This document shows positions 1-6,516 of a stretch of 16,282 bases of DNA, one piece after another (the first letter of the stretch is position 1; every line of letters begins with the position of its first letter). The translations under genes and the position numbers were made by a program. Source of the DNA: CAYZPE01 sp046050145 (lineage in GTDB: Bacteria; Patescibacteriota; Minisyncoccia; Phycocordibacterales; CAYZPE01). Below the pieces are notes generated by a model, which worked only from the letters and a program-made list of their open reading frames with translations, did not search any database and was not told the origin of the DNA. The stretch covers positions 1-16,282 of the forward strand of contig JBJOQC010000047.1 in NCBI GenBank assembly GCA_046050145.1, written 5' to 3'.

Positions 1-1
1 T

Positions 2-1693
2 CTTTCTCAAGGTGTCAAAAAATCAACAAAGGCATATCAGAAAGATGTGTTGGGTGTTGTTGCAACACGTCCTGGTATCATTCTCGGACCACGAAGTGAA
101 AATGCATACCCAGTTGCTCTCGTTGGTCGGGTGCCGGTAAAAGTTACAAATGAAAATGGTGTTATTAAAGCAGGTGATAGGATTACCGCATCTCCACTTG
201 GAGGATATGGAATGCGTGCAACAAAAGCTGGTCGTGTACTCGGTACTGCTCTTGAAGATATGAATGTAGAGGGTCTTGGGTTCTGTCCTGATGACACAGA
301 AGGTAAAACTTCAAGACGTTGTGGTGAGGTTCTTGTTTTTGTGAATCTTGTTGATTACTCAGGCGTATCTCTTTCAGTATTGATGAATGAAAAGAAGGAG
401 ATTGCTCTCGCTTCAGGACTTCAAGAGGAGGTTGTTACTCTTTCTGAAACAGTCTCTCCATGTGACGCTCTTTCTGGAGTGGCGACAACAACTGATGAAT
501 TTGCGACTTCTACTGAACTGATCCTTGATAATCCTTGCGTTCAGTCAGTAAATGAACTTGCTCTGGCTACAAGTACACAGACAACAACTTCTGCACCAGT
601 GGTGATTGATACTGACTTAGAGATTCTTGAGTTTCTCCGTGAATATAAGATTTCTGTAGATGCTGACTCTGCTCTCAGTTCTGAAATATTTACTGATCGT
701 ATTAATGCTGGAATAGAAATATTTAGTCCACGTATAGTTGCGAACGGTTTACGTGTGGAGACTCTAGATGCCCTTGGAGAACAGATTCGTATAAATCCTG
801 ATGTTGTATTTTTTGGTCGACCATACTTTACGACTGATACTGCAGGGTTCGCTGTTGTGAAAAAAGGTTCTGATAGTGTATTTGTGTCATTCGACAGAGC
901 GTATCTTGAAAAGCCAATTATAAATGCAAGTATGGCAACATCTGATGGAATTGAATCAAGTCCAGAGAGCGCCCTTGCTATCAGGGCTTTGCTTGGAAAG
1001 GATATTCGTTTCTTAGTTGGTCAGGCGACAACTACAGGTTTTACTATTTTCCTTAACAAGGTTGCTGATGAAGATATTATGTTTAATTGGATGGCTATTG
1101 CTGTGAAAGGTGCTCGTACTTTTGAATCAGATCCAGCATTGTTTATCGAAAGTAATCCTGTTGTACAACCTCAAGTAGGCACAACAACACCTTCAGTTGA
1201 AGAGATTCAAAGTGATCAAACTGAACCAGTTCCTGAAGAGGATACACAAGAAGTGAGTGATACTGCTTCGGATACAGAAGCCCCGGTAATTACTATTAAT
1301 GGAAATAATCCAGCTGTTATTGACCTTGGTGCAAGTTACAATGATATCGGTGCGACAGTGACTGATAATGTGAATACTAACTTAGGAATTACAGTTTCTG
1401 GAGATCAGATAGACACTTCTGTTGCAGGAACTTATACAGTGACCTATACAGCAACTGATCAGGCAGGGAATTCTGTTACAGCAACACGTACAGTTATTGT
1501 TGGGCAAAACAGTGTAGAAAATAATATTCCTGAAGCACCTGAAGAGCTTGAAGTGGTAGATGTTCCTGTTGAGACAGTTGAAGAAAATGTTGAAAGTGTT
1601 CCAATATCTCAAGATGTAATAGTTCAAGACCTAGAGACGGTTGTGCAGTCTCCAGTTGAAGAGGGTGTTTCTGATCCTTTGGTAACAGAATAG
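2..1693 (+). CDS. Large secreted surface protein, C-terminal part, with DUF5011 Ig-like domain (5' partial)
   Basis: The frame is open to the left edge (first full codon at 2), so a GTG at 47 inside it is not a credible start and the N-terminus lies outside the window. The first ~100 codons (VLGVVATRPG, then a PVALVGRVPVKV stretch and a glycine/alanine-rich segment) resemble the C-terminal autoprocessing or fibre-associated beta domains in large CPR surface proteins; this match is from memory. A Thr/Ser-rich section follows, then a second beta-rich domain (about 600-1135) and an acidic Glu/Thr/Val linker. A DUF5011/HYR-type Ig domain sits at 1271-1504, with APVITING, the DLGASYNDIGATVTD region and a GTYTVTYTATDQAGN end. 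An acidic Glu/Val tail closes the protein. No C-terminal membrane segment or sorting signal is visible, so any anchor must be upstream. Four cysteines (about 283, 329, 458, 536) could pair. Probable role is surface structure or adhesion. It ends in TAG four bases from the convergent neighbour's stop. Confidence 0.85.
   Translation, partial: LSQGVKKSTKAYQKDVLGVVATRPGIILGPRSENAYPVALVGRVPVKVTNENGVIKAGDRITASPLGGYGMRATKAGRVLGTALEDMNVEGLGFCPDDTEGKTSRRCGEVLVFVNLVDYSGVSLSVLMNEKKEIALASGLQEEVVTLSETVSPCDALSGVATTTDEFATSTELILDNPCVQSVNELALATSTQTTTSAPVVIDTDLEILEFLREYKISVDADSALSSEIFTDRINAGIEIFSPRIVANGLRVETLDALGEQIRINPDVVFFGRPYFTTDTAGFAVVKKGSDSVFVSFDRAYLEKPIINASMATSDGIESSPESALAIRALLGKDIRFLVGQATTTGFTIFLNKVADEDIMFNWMAIAVKGARTFESDPALFIESNPVVQPQVGTTTPSVEEIQSDQTEPVPEEDTQEVSDTASDTEAPVITINGNNPAVIDLGASYNDIGATVTDNVNTNLGITVSGDQIDTSVAGTYTVTYTATDQAGNSVTATRTVIVGQNSVENNIPEAPEELEVVDVPVETVEENVESVPISQDVIVQDLETVVQSPVEEGVSDPLVTE
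1271..1504 (+). other. DUF5011 / HYR-like Ig domain within the surface protein
   Basis: About 78 codons with the family pattern: D-x-x-APVITINGxNP, then LGASYxDxGATVTD, then VDTSVAGTYTVTYTATDxAGN, ending in TRTVIV. These domains are extracellular stalk or adhesion modules that usually occur at the C-terminal end of long secreted proteins, as here. This is the most secure domain call in the partial protein. Confidence 0.9.
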
Positions 1694-1697
1694 TTTT

Positions 1698-2684
1698 TTA
1701 TTTGTATTGAGCGTCTATTTTTGAATATACAAAACTTGAAATTTCACTAATTGCACGCTCTAGTGTCGGTGTTTCGGCTCCACGAGTCATGACACAAAGA
1801 AGGTATGGATGCTTAGGGTAGTAGACAATACCACAATCATGAAAATGGCGTTCTCCTGTATTTATCTGTCTTTCTCCAAACTTGTGCGCAAGTAGTACAT
1901 TCTGAGGGGTGCCTTCCCGTAGTCCTTTTTTGAAATCGATTTGCGAAAGAAGAGAAAGAGCTTTTTCAGATCGTTCTTGGGATAAAAATGACGAATTAAA
2001 AAGAATTCTAAAAAAAGCCGCGTATTGTTTTACAGAAAGGGAAGCACTGAAGTCGGATATTACTTTTGAGTTTACTCCTAGAAGATTGTACAAATAGGTA
2101 AATTCTTTTATTGGAATTTCTTTAAATAAAAGAAGTACTGCATCATTATCAGAATAAATAATCATATGCTCGATTAGTTCATCGATACTATAAGACTGTC
2201 CTTTTGTAAGTCTCTTTGTTGGTAGTATGGTTTGTTCGGCTGGAGAAGCTGTCTCTCCTTGGAATACAATTTTTTTATTTAATATCTCAGGATTACTATC
2301 CGCTGCACGGTAGTATGTCATCATAACTGGCACCTTAAGGAGGCTTGCTGGAATAAATGGATCTTCTTGGTTGATACCAAATGTAGGACCGTTGTTAAGG
2401 TCTCTAAAGTAGACAGCTATTTCATTTGTCGAGGTTGTTGCTTCAATTTTTTTAACAAATAATTCGAGGTCTTTTTTAAAGTTTATTTTTTCAGCATTAA
2501 TAGTTCCTTCGGCAATCTCACATTCAAGAAGTGGGTTAGTAAATCGTCCCTCATTAGAGCGTACTTGTTTTGAGTATGAAAGATAAGAAGAGAGTAGGTC
2601 TAAATGAGGATGTGGAAGAAGTACGCCAATACTAAAACCGATACAGATAAGAGAAAGAGGGTATATGTAAGATTTAAACCTCAT
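1698..2684 (-). CDS. Membrane-anchored class A beta-lactamase-like serine hydrolase
   Basis: A 328-aa protein starting at the ATG with complement at 2682-2684. The frame extends to a TTG at 2720, but that codon lies in the -35 box and the -10 box sits between, so the shorter start is preferred. Residues 6-24 form an uncleaved-looking signal anchor. The catalytic region shows the penicilloyl-transferase motifs in order: S-x-x-K (S114-LL-K117 in PASLLKVPV), SDN at 178-180 in IIYSDNDA, and KFG at 268-270 in place of KTG. This matches the Beta-lactamase2 (PF13354) group, whose members include class A beta-lactamases and uncharacterised wall-associated hydrolases. The omega-loop glutamate of true beta-lactamases is not evident, so a peptidoglycan-related hydrolase or carboxypeptidase role is at least as likely as drug resistance. 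It is the only minus-strand gene and is transcribed divergently from the 125-aa membrane protein. Confidence 0.88.
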   Translation of the reverse strand: MRFKSYIYPLSLICIGFSIGVLLPHPHLDLLSSYLSYSKQVRSNEGRFTNPLLECEIAEGTINAEKINFKKDLELFVKKIEATTSTNEIAVYFRDLNNGPTFGINQEDPFIPASLLKVPVMMTYYRAADSNPEILNKKIVFQGETASPAEQTILPTKRLTKGQSYSIDELIEHMIIYSDNDAVLLLFKEIPIKEFTYLYNLLGVNSKVISDFSASLSVKQYAAFFRILFNSSFLSQERSEKALSLLSQIDFKKGLREGTPQNVLLAHKFGERQINTGERHFHDCGIVYYPKHPYLLCVMTRGAETPTLERAISEISSFVYSKIDAQYK

Positions 2685-2691
2685 TACAAAA

Positions 2692-2720
2692 ACTATACAC
2701 ATATTACGAAGAGGAATCAA
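2692..2720 (-). promoter_or_regulatory. Promoter of the serine hydrolase gene (leaderless)
   Basis: Read on the minus strand, a TTGATT -35 box (2715-2720) is followed by exactly 17 bp and a TATAGT -10 box (2692-2697). Seven bases separate the -10 from the ATG at 2684, so transcription would begin at or one base before the start codon. Confidence 0.7.
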
Positions 2721-2741
2721 TGGAGTTTATTGCTTATTTTT

Positions 2742-2750
2742 TGTTATAAT
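2742..2750 (+). promoter_or_regulatory. Extended -10 promoter of the 125-aa membrane protein gene
   Basis: TGTTATAAT is a perfect extended -10 element (TGn plus consensus TATAAT at 2745-2750). It ends nine bases before the ATG at 2760, leaving a leader of about three bases. No good -35 is seen, which extended -10 promoters tolerate. It shares the 75-bp divergent region with the serine hydrolase promoter. Confidence 0.7.
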
Positions 2751-2759
2751 AATAAAGAT

Positions 2760-3137
2760 ATGATTATACTAAGAAAGTTTTTCGTACCAATTCTTATAGG
2801 GCTTATTTTTTTAGTTGCAGGTTTTGCCTATTACTATTATTCAGAGGCACAGAAGTTTAAAAATAACCCTCAGGCTCAGACACAGGAAGAGGTTGATTCT
2901 CTGGTTGCTGAGGTTAGTCGTATCATTCTTCTTCCTCAAGATGAAGACCCTACGATCGCAACTGTGAGTGATCCTGAACGTCTTAAAGATCAACCTTTTT
3001 TCGCAAAAGCAAAAGCAGGAGATAAGGTTCTTTTATATGCAAATGCTAAGAAAGCATATTTGTACGATCCGATTAATAAGAAAATTCTTGAAGTTGCTCC
3101 TATAAATCTTGGTTCGGAGGTAGAGACACAACAGTAA
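2760..3137 (+). CDS. Conserved Patescibacteria single-pass membrane protein, function unknown
   Basis: A 125-aa protein starting at ATG 2760. The same frame is open upstream to 2604, but that extension runs through the divergent promoter and the opposite gene, and its residues are not protein-like. Residues 8-27 form a membrane anchor followed by an aromatic stretch (AYYYYSEAQ), and a polar, Gln-rich linker. The rest is a small soluble domain that I recognise as recurring in Parcubacteria genomes: an EVDSLVAEVSRIILLP segment, then DPTIATVSDPERLKDQPFF, KAGDKVLLY and a KAYLYDPINKKILEVAPI end. The orientation is probably N-in with the domain outside the cell. I know of no assigned function. It lies just upstream of the dockerin/cohesin operon, which has its own promoter, so co-transcription is possible but not shown. 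Confidence 0.85.
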   Translation: MIILRKFFVPILIGLIFLVAGFAYYYYSEAQKFKNNPQAQTQEEVDSLVAEVSRIILLPQDEDPTIATVSDPERLKDQPFFAKAKAGDKVLLYANAKKAYLYDPINKKILEVAPINLGSEVETQQ

Positions 3138-3162
3138 TCTTTTTTAAGATATCTATGTGTCG

Positions 3163-3168
3163 TATAAT
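3163..3168 (+). promoter_or_regulatory. -10 box of the dockerin/cohesin operon
   Basis: A consensus TATAAT lies exactly six bases before the ATG at 3175, which places the transcription start on the A of ATG (leaderless). The -35 region is only a T-run (3140-3145). A GTG at 3157 in the same frame would read through this box and is rejected as the start. Confidence 0.65.
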
Positions 3169-3174
3169 ACTCTA

Positions 3175-4503
3175 ATGCGATATTCTCTCTTCGTATTTTT
3201 ACTGTTCTTTTTTCCACTTTTTGGTTTTGCTCAACAGTTTTCATCTTCAAACTATAAGGTTCTCGAACCTGTTTTGTTTTCTGGTGGGTTTGGAAGTTCC
3301 TCGAGTTTTCGTTTGAATGGTTTGATTGGACAGCTGTCCGTAGGCACTTCTTCCTCTATTTCTTTTGGTGGTCTTGGAGGGTTTTTGTATTTTCCTTTCG
3401 CTTCCTCTCCAGTAGTCTCTGCTTCTGCTGGTGATGCGAGTGTCTCTCTTTCATGGACAGCGTCAACAGGATTTAGTGGTTGGACAGCGTCTGGATATTC
3501 TGTAGGGCAGTCAACAGTCTCTGGTGGACCGTACACATATACATCCCTTGGTAATGTAACTTCCTCAACCAGATCAAGTCTTTCAAACGGTACGACATAC
3601 TATTTTGTTATTCGTGTTCAGGATGCATTTGGTAATTTTATTGCAACTTCAAGTCAGGTCTCTGCTACGCCAGAAGCTGCATCAACACCTCCTCCTTCAG
3701 GCGGTGGTGGTGGCGGGGGTGGGGGTGGAGGCGGTGGAGGGGCTCCACCTCCCACAACAGGTCCTCAAACAGGGGTGATATTTTTGGGTCGAGCGTATCC
3801 AGGAACAAAAGTTACCATTCTCAAAGATGGTCAGATAGCTGCGCAAACAATTTCTGATCCAGGAGCAAATTTCAATGTGACACTCACAGGTTTGTCCGCA
3901 GGAAACTTTGTATTCGGAGTATCTTCAGAGGACGCTCAAGGAAGAAAACCTCCACTTCTTACTTTCCCAGTAACTCTCGGTGTCGGGGCAACGGTTACTG
4001 TGGGAAATATTTTTATTGCGCCAACAATTGCTGTTGATAAAAGTGAAGTTAAAAGAGGTGATAATATTCTAATTTTTGGACAAACAGCACCAGAATCAGA
4101 AGTTGTGATTCAGGTTAATTCTGAGACAGAATTTTTTGTGAAAGCCCCCACAGATAAAGGTGGTATATATCTGTATGGATTTGATACTTCACCACTCGAG
4201 ATCGGAAACCACTCAACAAAATCAAAAACAGCTCTTACTGCAGGTCTCGTGAGTCCTTCGAGTCAAACTGTTTCATTTAAGGTTGGGACGAAAAATGTTT
4301 TTGCTGAAACAAAAAAATGTCCAGCAAAGGGAGATTTGAATGGAGATTGCCGTGTTAATCTTGTTGATTTTTCTATTGCAGCATTTTGGTATAAGAAAAC
4401 CTTAAGTGCCGGTTTTAAAATAACTGAATTAGAGAAACTGACGGGAGATGGCAAAATTGATCTTGTTGATTTTTCTATAATGGCCTTTAATTGGACAGGA
4501 TAA
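3175..4503 (+). CDS. Secreted dockerin protein: Fn3, poly-Gly linker, Ig-like region, type I dockerin
   Basis: A 442-aa secreted protein. Residues 1-20 are a classic signal peptide (hydrophobic Phe/Leu core, cleavage near FGFA-Q). A Ser/Gly/Phe-rich segment (21-75) follows, then a fibronectin type III domain at about 78-167 (VSLSWTAST...GYSV, NGTTYYFVIRVQDAFGN). A linker of PPP-S, 14 glycines (176-189) and PPP leads to one or two carboxypeptidase-regulatory/Ig-like beta domains (about 196-375). The C-terminus (380-442) is a type I dockerin with two EF-hand-like calcium loops: GDLNGDCRVNLVDFSIAAFW and LTGDGKIDLVDFSIMAFNW. There is no catalytic domain and no membrane anchor, so it should leave the membrane and be held by cohesin partners, which the next three genes appear to supply. 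The dockerin call is strong. The partner assignment is inferred from gene order. Confidence 0.92.
   Translation: MRYSLFVFLLFFFPLFGFAQQFSSSNYKVLEPVLFSGGFGSSSSFRLNGLIGQLSVGTSSSISFGGLGGFLYFPFASSPVVSASAGDASVSLSWTASTGFSGWTASGYSVGQSTVSGGPYTYTSLGNVTSSTRSSLSNGTTYYFVIRVQDAFGNFIATSSQVSATPEAASTPPPSGGGGGGGGGGGGGGAPPPTTGPQTGVIFLGRAYPGTKVTILKDGQIAAQTISDPGANFNVTLTGLSAGNFVFGVSSEDAQGRKPPLLTFPVTLGVGATVTVGNIFIAPTIAVDKSEVKRGDNILIFGQTAPESEVVIQVNSETEFFVKAPTDKGGIYLYGFDTSPLEIGNHSTKSKTALTAGLVSPSSQTVSFKVGTKNVFAETKKCPAKGDLNGDCRVNLVDFSIAAFWYKKTLSAGFKITELEKLTGDGKIDLVDFSIMAFNWTG
3700..3741 (+). repeat. Simple repeat encoding 14 consecutive glycines
   Basis: Fourteen GGN codons in a row, flanked by PPPS and APPP codons, form a flexible linker between the Fn3 domain and the Ig-like half of the dockerin protein. 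Mixed third bases suggest it is not a recent slippage product, but its length could vary between strains. Confidence 0.9.
4358..4376 (+). repeat. Dockerin internal direct repeat, copy 1
   Basis: This 19-nt stretch is identical to 4460-4478 and encodes the LVDFS segment of the first dockerin loop. It reflects the internal duplication of the dockerin and strong constraint or recent homogenisation. Confidence 0.85.
4460..4478 (+). repeat. Dockerin internal direct repeat, copy 2
   Basis: This stretch is identical over 19 nt to 4358-4376 and encodes the LVDFS segment of the second dockerin repeat. Confidence 0.85.
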
Positions 4504-4507
4504 TAGT

Positions 4508-5371
4508 ATGTTTTATATAAAAAAAATAACTCAAGGAATAATTTTTTTTGGAATATGTATAAGTCCCTGTTTCTTGTATGCGGCAAATATCTATACAGAA
4601 GTAGTCCCTCAAGAGTCTCAAGGGATATACCATGTTTCTGTTTTTGTTGATACGGAAGAGGTGGCAAATGCCCTTCAGGGAGAATTGGTTATTCCAGAGT
4701 TTATGGCTTTAGAGAAGATAAGTGAAGGTAATTCTGTATTACATTTCTGGATTGAAAAACCTCGTTTGGAAGGTAATTCAGTATTTTTTGGAGGTATTAC
4801 TCCAGGAGGTTTCAGTGGTGAGCGTAAGCTTGTCTTTTCTATAATAGCAAAACAGGTCCGTCAAGGAACAGGAGACATATCTTTTAGAAACGTTACTCTT
4901 TTGGGTAATAATGAGACTGGGACTCGACTTGTAGTAAAGACAACGCAAACACGTATTGGAGGAAATGAAGTGTCTCAAGTTGAATCAGTGCCTTTTGTTG
5001 ATAGTATTCCTCCCGAAACATTTACTCCAGAAATTGGTCGTGATGAAAGTTTGTTTGATGGACAATGGTTTATTGCCTTTTCTACGACAGACAAAGATTC
5101 AGGTGTTAAGGAATATCAGGTGAGAGAATCTCGATTTTCATGGTTTACATTTGGAAAAAAATGGATACCAGCAGAAAGTCCGTATGTTCTTCAAGATCAG
5201 ACCTTGAAGAGTGTTATTTTTGTAAAGGCGCTCGATCGTAATTTAAATGAGCAAATCTCTATTTCCTATCCAGATAGAGTGTGGTATCAAAACATCTCAT
5301 ATTGGCTTATTATTGGAGGAGTACTATTTTTATTTTATTTCATATGGAAAAGAAAACGTCTCGCATTATAA
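4508..5371 (+). CDS. Membrane-anchored cohesin-like protein 1
   Basis: A 287-aa type I membrane protein. A signal peptide (1-25, ending FLYA) precedes a cohesin-like beta-sandwich at about 27-147: NIYTEVVPQ, a YHVSVFVDTEEVANALQGELVIP segment, FWIEKP, then FFGGITPGGFSG and FRNVTLLGNNETGT. After a linker comes a second beta domain (about 165-255) with DSIPPETFTPEI, a motif shared with the third protein of the set (DTTPPAEFTPEI). A single membrane helix (263-280) is followed by only KRKRLAL inside the cell. The ATG lies four bases after the dockerin gene's stop, with a weak AGGA seven bases before it, so the two are almost certainly co-translated. The likely role is to hold a dockerin protein at the outer face of the membrane. 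Sequence similarity to classical cohesins is at fold and motif level, so the binding function is inferred. Confidence 0.82.
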   Translation: MFYIKKITQGIIFFGICISPCFLYAANIYTEVVPQESQGIYHVSVFVDTEEVANALQGELVIPEFMALEKISEGNSVLHFWIEKPRLEGNSVFFGGITPGGFSGERKLVFSIIAKQVRQGTGDISFRNVTLLGNNETGTRLVVKTTQTRIGGNEVSQVESVPFVDSIPPETFTPEIGRDESLFDGQWFIAFSTTDKDSGVKEYQVRESRFSWFTFGKKWIPAESPYVLQDQTLKSVIFVKALDRNLNEQISISYPDRVWYQNISYWLIIGGVLFLFYFIWKRKRLAL

Positions 5372-6516
5372 GTATTATTATATGGACGTTGTTTTTCTGT
5401 GCGCCATTTTTTGTGAATGCCGCAACGCTTTCTGTTACTCCTTCCAGTGGGACATATGCTGTAGGGGAACGAGTTGTTATTCGTGTGGCTGTTTCGGGGG
5501 AAGTGCCACTTAATGCGCTTACAGGAACTCTTTCTTTTCCGACCTCTCTTTTTTCTATAGAATCAGTTTCAAAGGCTGGTTCAGTTTTAAATTTTTGGAT
5601 TGCTGAGCCTTCTTTTTCAAACCAAACAGGAGTGGTTCAATTTGAAGGGGTTGCACTCTCTGGTTTCCAAGGTGGGTCAGGCACTGTGCTTACTGTCTAT
5701 CTAAAGGCAATAAAAGCAGGTTCAGGTAATGTCACGTTTAAAGCAGGTCAAGTCTTGGCAAATGATGGACAGGGGACAGATATTACTTCAGGTCTTCAAG
5801 GAGGTGTGTATGTTGTTGAGGCGGCTTCAGTAAAACCTCAGCCAGAACCAAATAAAGTAATAGAAAAAGAACCAGAGCCAGAACCTGAGGTTGTTGAGGT
5901 AAAAAAGGATCTTAATGCTCCTGAGATATTCCTTGGAGAACAAGATGGTCTTGTTGCTATACGAGGTAGTTCACGTTATACAAAAACAGATGTTATTTTG
6001 ACTTTTGTTTCTTCAAGTGGCTCTAAGGTTTTTATAACAGGTCTTTCAAATAGTGAAGGTAATTTCTCACTTACTGTCCCTCAGGCTTTGAAAAATGGTC
6101 CTTACTCAGTGACAGCGATTATGGTAGAGCCTAACGGTTCTCGAAGTGAACCTTCAAATACGCTAACCGTTGAAGTTGGAGGTGTATTTTATGGTGATAT
6201 TTCATGGCAAACAAGTACGTATGCATTGTTTGTGATGACGGGTATTCTTGTATGGTATGTACTCCTTGTTATTTGGAGAAGGCGTACAAGTTCTTTAGCA
6301 AAAACTCGAGCGGCTATTAAAAGAGAGGTTGCTCAAGCAAAAGACATGTTACAAAAATCTTTTACTATTGTTCGTGAAGATGTTGATGCTGTCCGATCAA
6401 ATTCTTCTGACGCTAGGGTGATGGGTACTCTCACGAAAGATTTAAAGGTTGCAGAGAAGATCATTCAGAAAGAGATTGAAGATATTAATTCTATCCCAAT
6501 CGATGATTCAAAATAG
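5344..6516 (+). CDS. Membrane-anchored cohesin-like protein 2, with cytoplasmic coiled coil
   Basis: A 390-aa protein whose ATG overlaps the previous gene's end by 28 bp. A longer frame from GTG 5281 is rejected because MEKKTSRIISIIIWTLFF...FVNA is a proper signal peptide. The cohesin-like domain (about 27-158) has ATLSVTPSSGTYAVGERV, then LNALTGTLSFP, FWIAEPSF, VVQFEGVALSGFQGG and the LANDGQGTDI end. A Pro/Glu linker (166-184) and a Big/carboxypeptidase-like Ig domain (192-278) follow. One membrane helix (293-311) with WRRR behind it gives an outside-N topology. Unlike its siblings, it has a cytoplasmic tail of about 78 residues that is alpha-helical and heptad-like (KTRAAIKREVAQAKDML, KDLKVAEKIIQKEIEDI), probably a coiled coil. 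This could oligomerise the receptor or bind an inner partner. A GGAGGAG sits at 5315-5321, too far from this ATG to act as a ribosome site. Confidence 0.83.
   Translation: MEKKTSRIISIIIWTLFFCAPFFVNAATLSVTPSSGTYAVGERVVIRVAVSGEVPLNALTGTLSFPTSLFSIESVSKAGSVLNFWIAEPSFSNQTGVVQFEGVALSGFQGGSGTVLTVYLKAIKAGSGNVTFKAGQVLANDGQGTDITSGLQGGVYVVEAASVKPQPEPNKVIEKEPEPEPEVVEVKKDLNAPEIFLGEQDGLVAIRGSSRYTKTDVILTFVSSSGSKVFITGLSNSEGNFSLTVPQALKNGPYSVTAIMVEPNGSRSEPSNTLTVEVGGVFYGDISWQTSTYALFVMTGILVWYVLLVIWRRRTSSLAKTRAAIKREVAQAKDMLQKSFTIVREDVDAVRSNSSDARVMGTLTKDLKVAEKIIQKEIEDINSIPIDDSK

Larger units (their letters stand above)
4330..4500 (+). other. Type I dockerin domain with duplicated calcium loops
   Basis: The two loop-helix repeats follow D-x-N-x-D-x-x-V/I-N/D-L-V-D-F. 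In the first, loop ligands are D387, N389 and D391 with D397; in the second, the start of the loop is reduced (TGDGKIDLVD). A 19-nt stretch is identical between the repeats (4358-4376 and 4460-4478), encoding the LVDFS segment. Dockerins bind calcium and insert into cohesin domains. Confidence 0.9.

Noticed and set aside
1691..1700. Terminator between the convergent surface-protein and serine-hydrolase genes
   Set aside because: Only four bases separate the stops and no hairpin is visible; the T-run alone is not enough.
2685..2720. TTG or ATG starts upstream of 2684 for the serine hydrolase
   Set aside because: They fall in the -35, spacer or -10 of a well-formed promoter; the ATG at 2684 sits seven bases past the -10.
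2604..2759. Upstream extension of the 125-aa membrane protein gene (open frame from 2604)
   Set aside because: It crosses the extended -10 box and the opposite-strand gene start, its residues are highly basic and not signal-like, and ATG 2760 gives a clean anchor.
3700..3741. Glycine tract as a phase-variation switch
   Set aside because: The repeat unit is a codon with mixed third bases, so changes in length would not shift the frame.
4499..4504. GATAAT before the first cohesin-like gene as an internal promoter
   Set aside because: It ends only three bases before the ATG, outside the 6-9 nt spacing of the other boxes, and overlaps the stop codon of the dockerin gene.
5315..5321. GGAGGAG as a ribosome binding site
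   Set aside because: It lies 22 bases before the chosen ATG, with no ATG, GTG or TTG at a suitable distance; it is coding sequence for the membrane helix of the first cohesin-like protein.
5281..5343. GTG start at 5281 for the second cohesin-like protein
   Set aside because: It would put about 20 extra residues before an already complete signal peptide and deepen the overlap with the previous gene.
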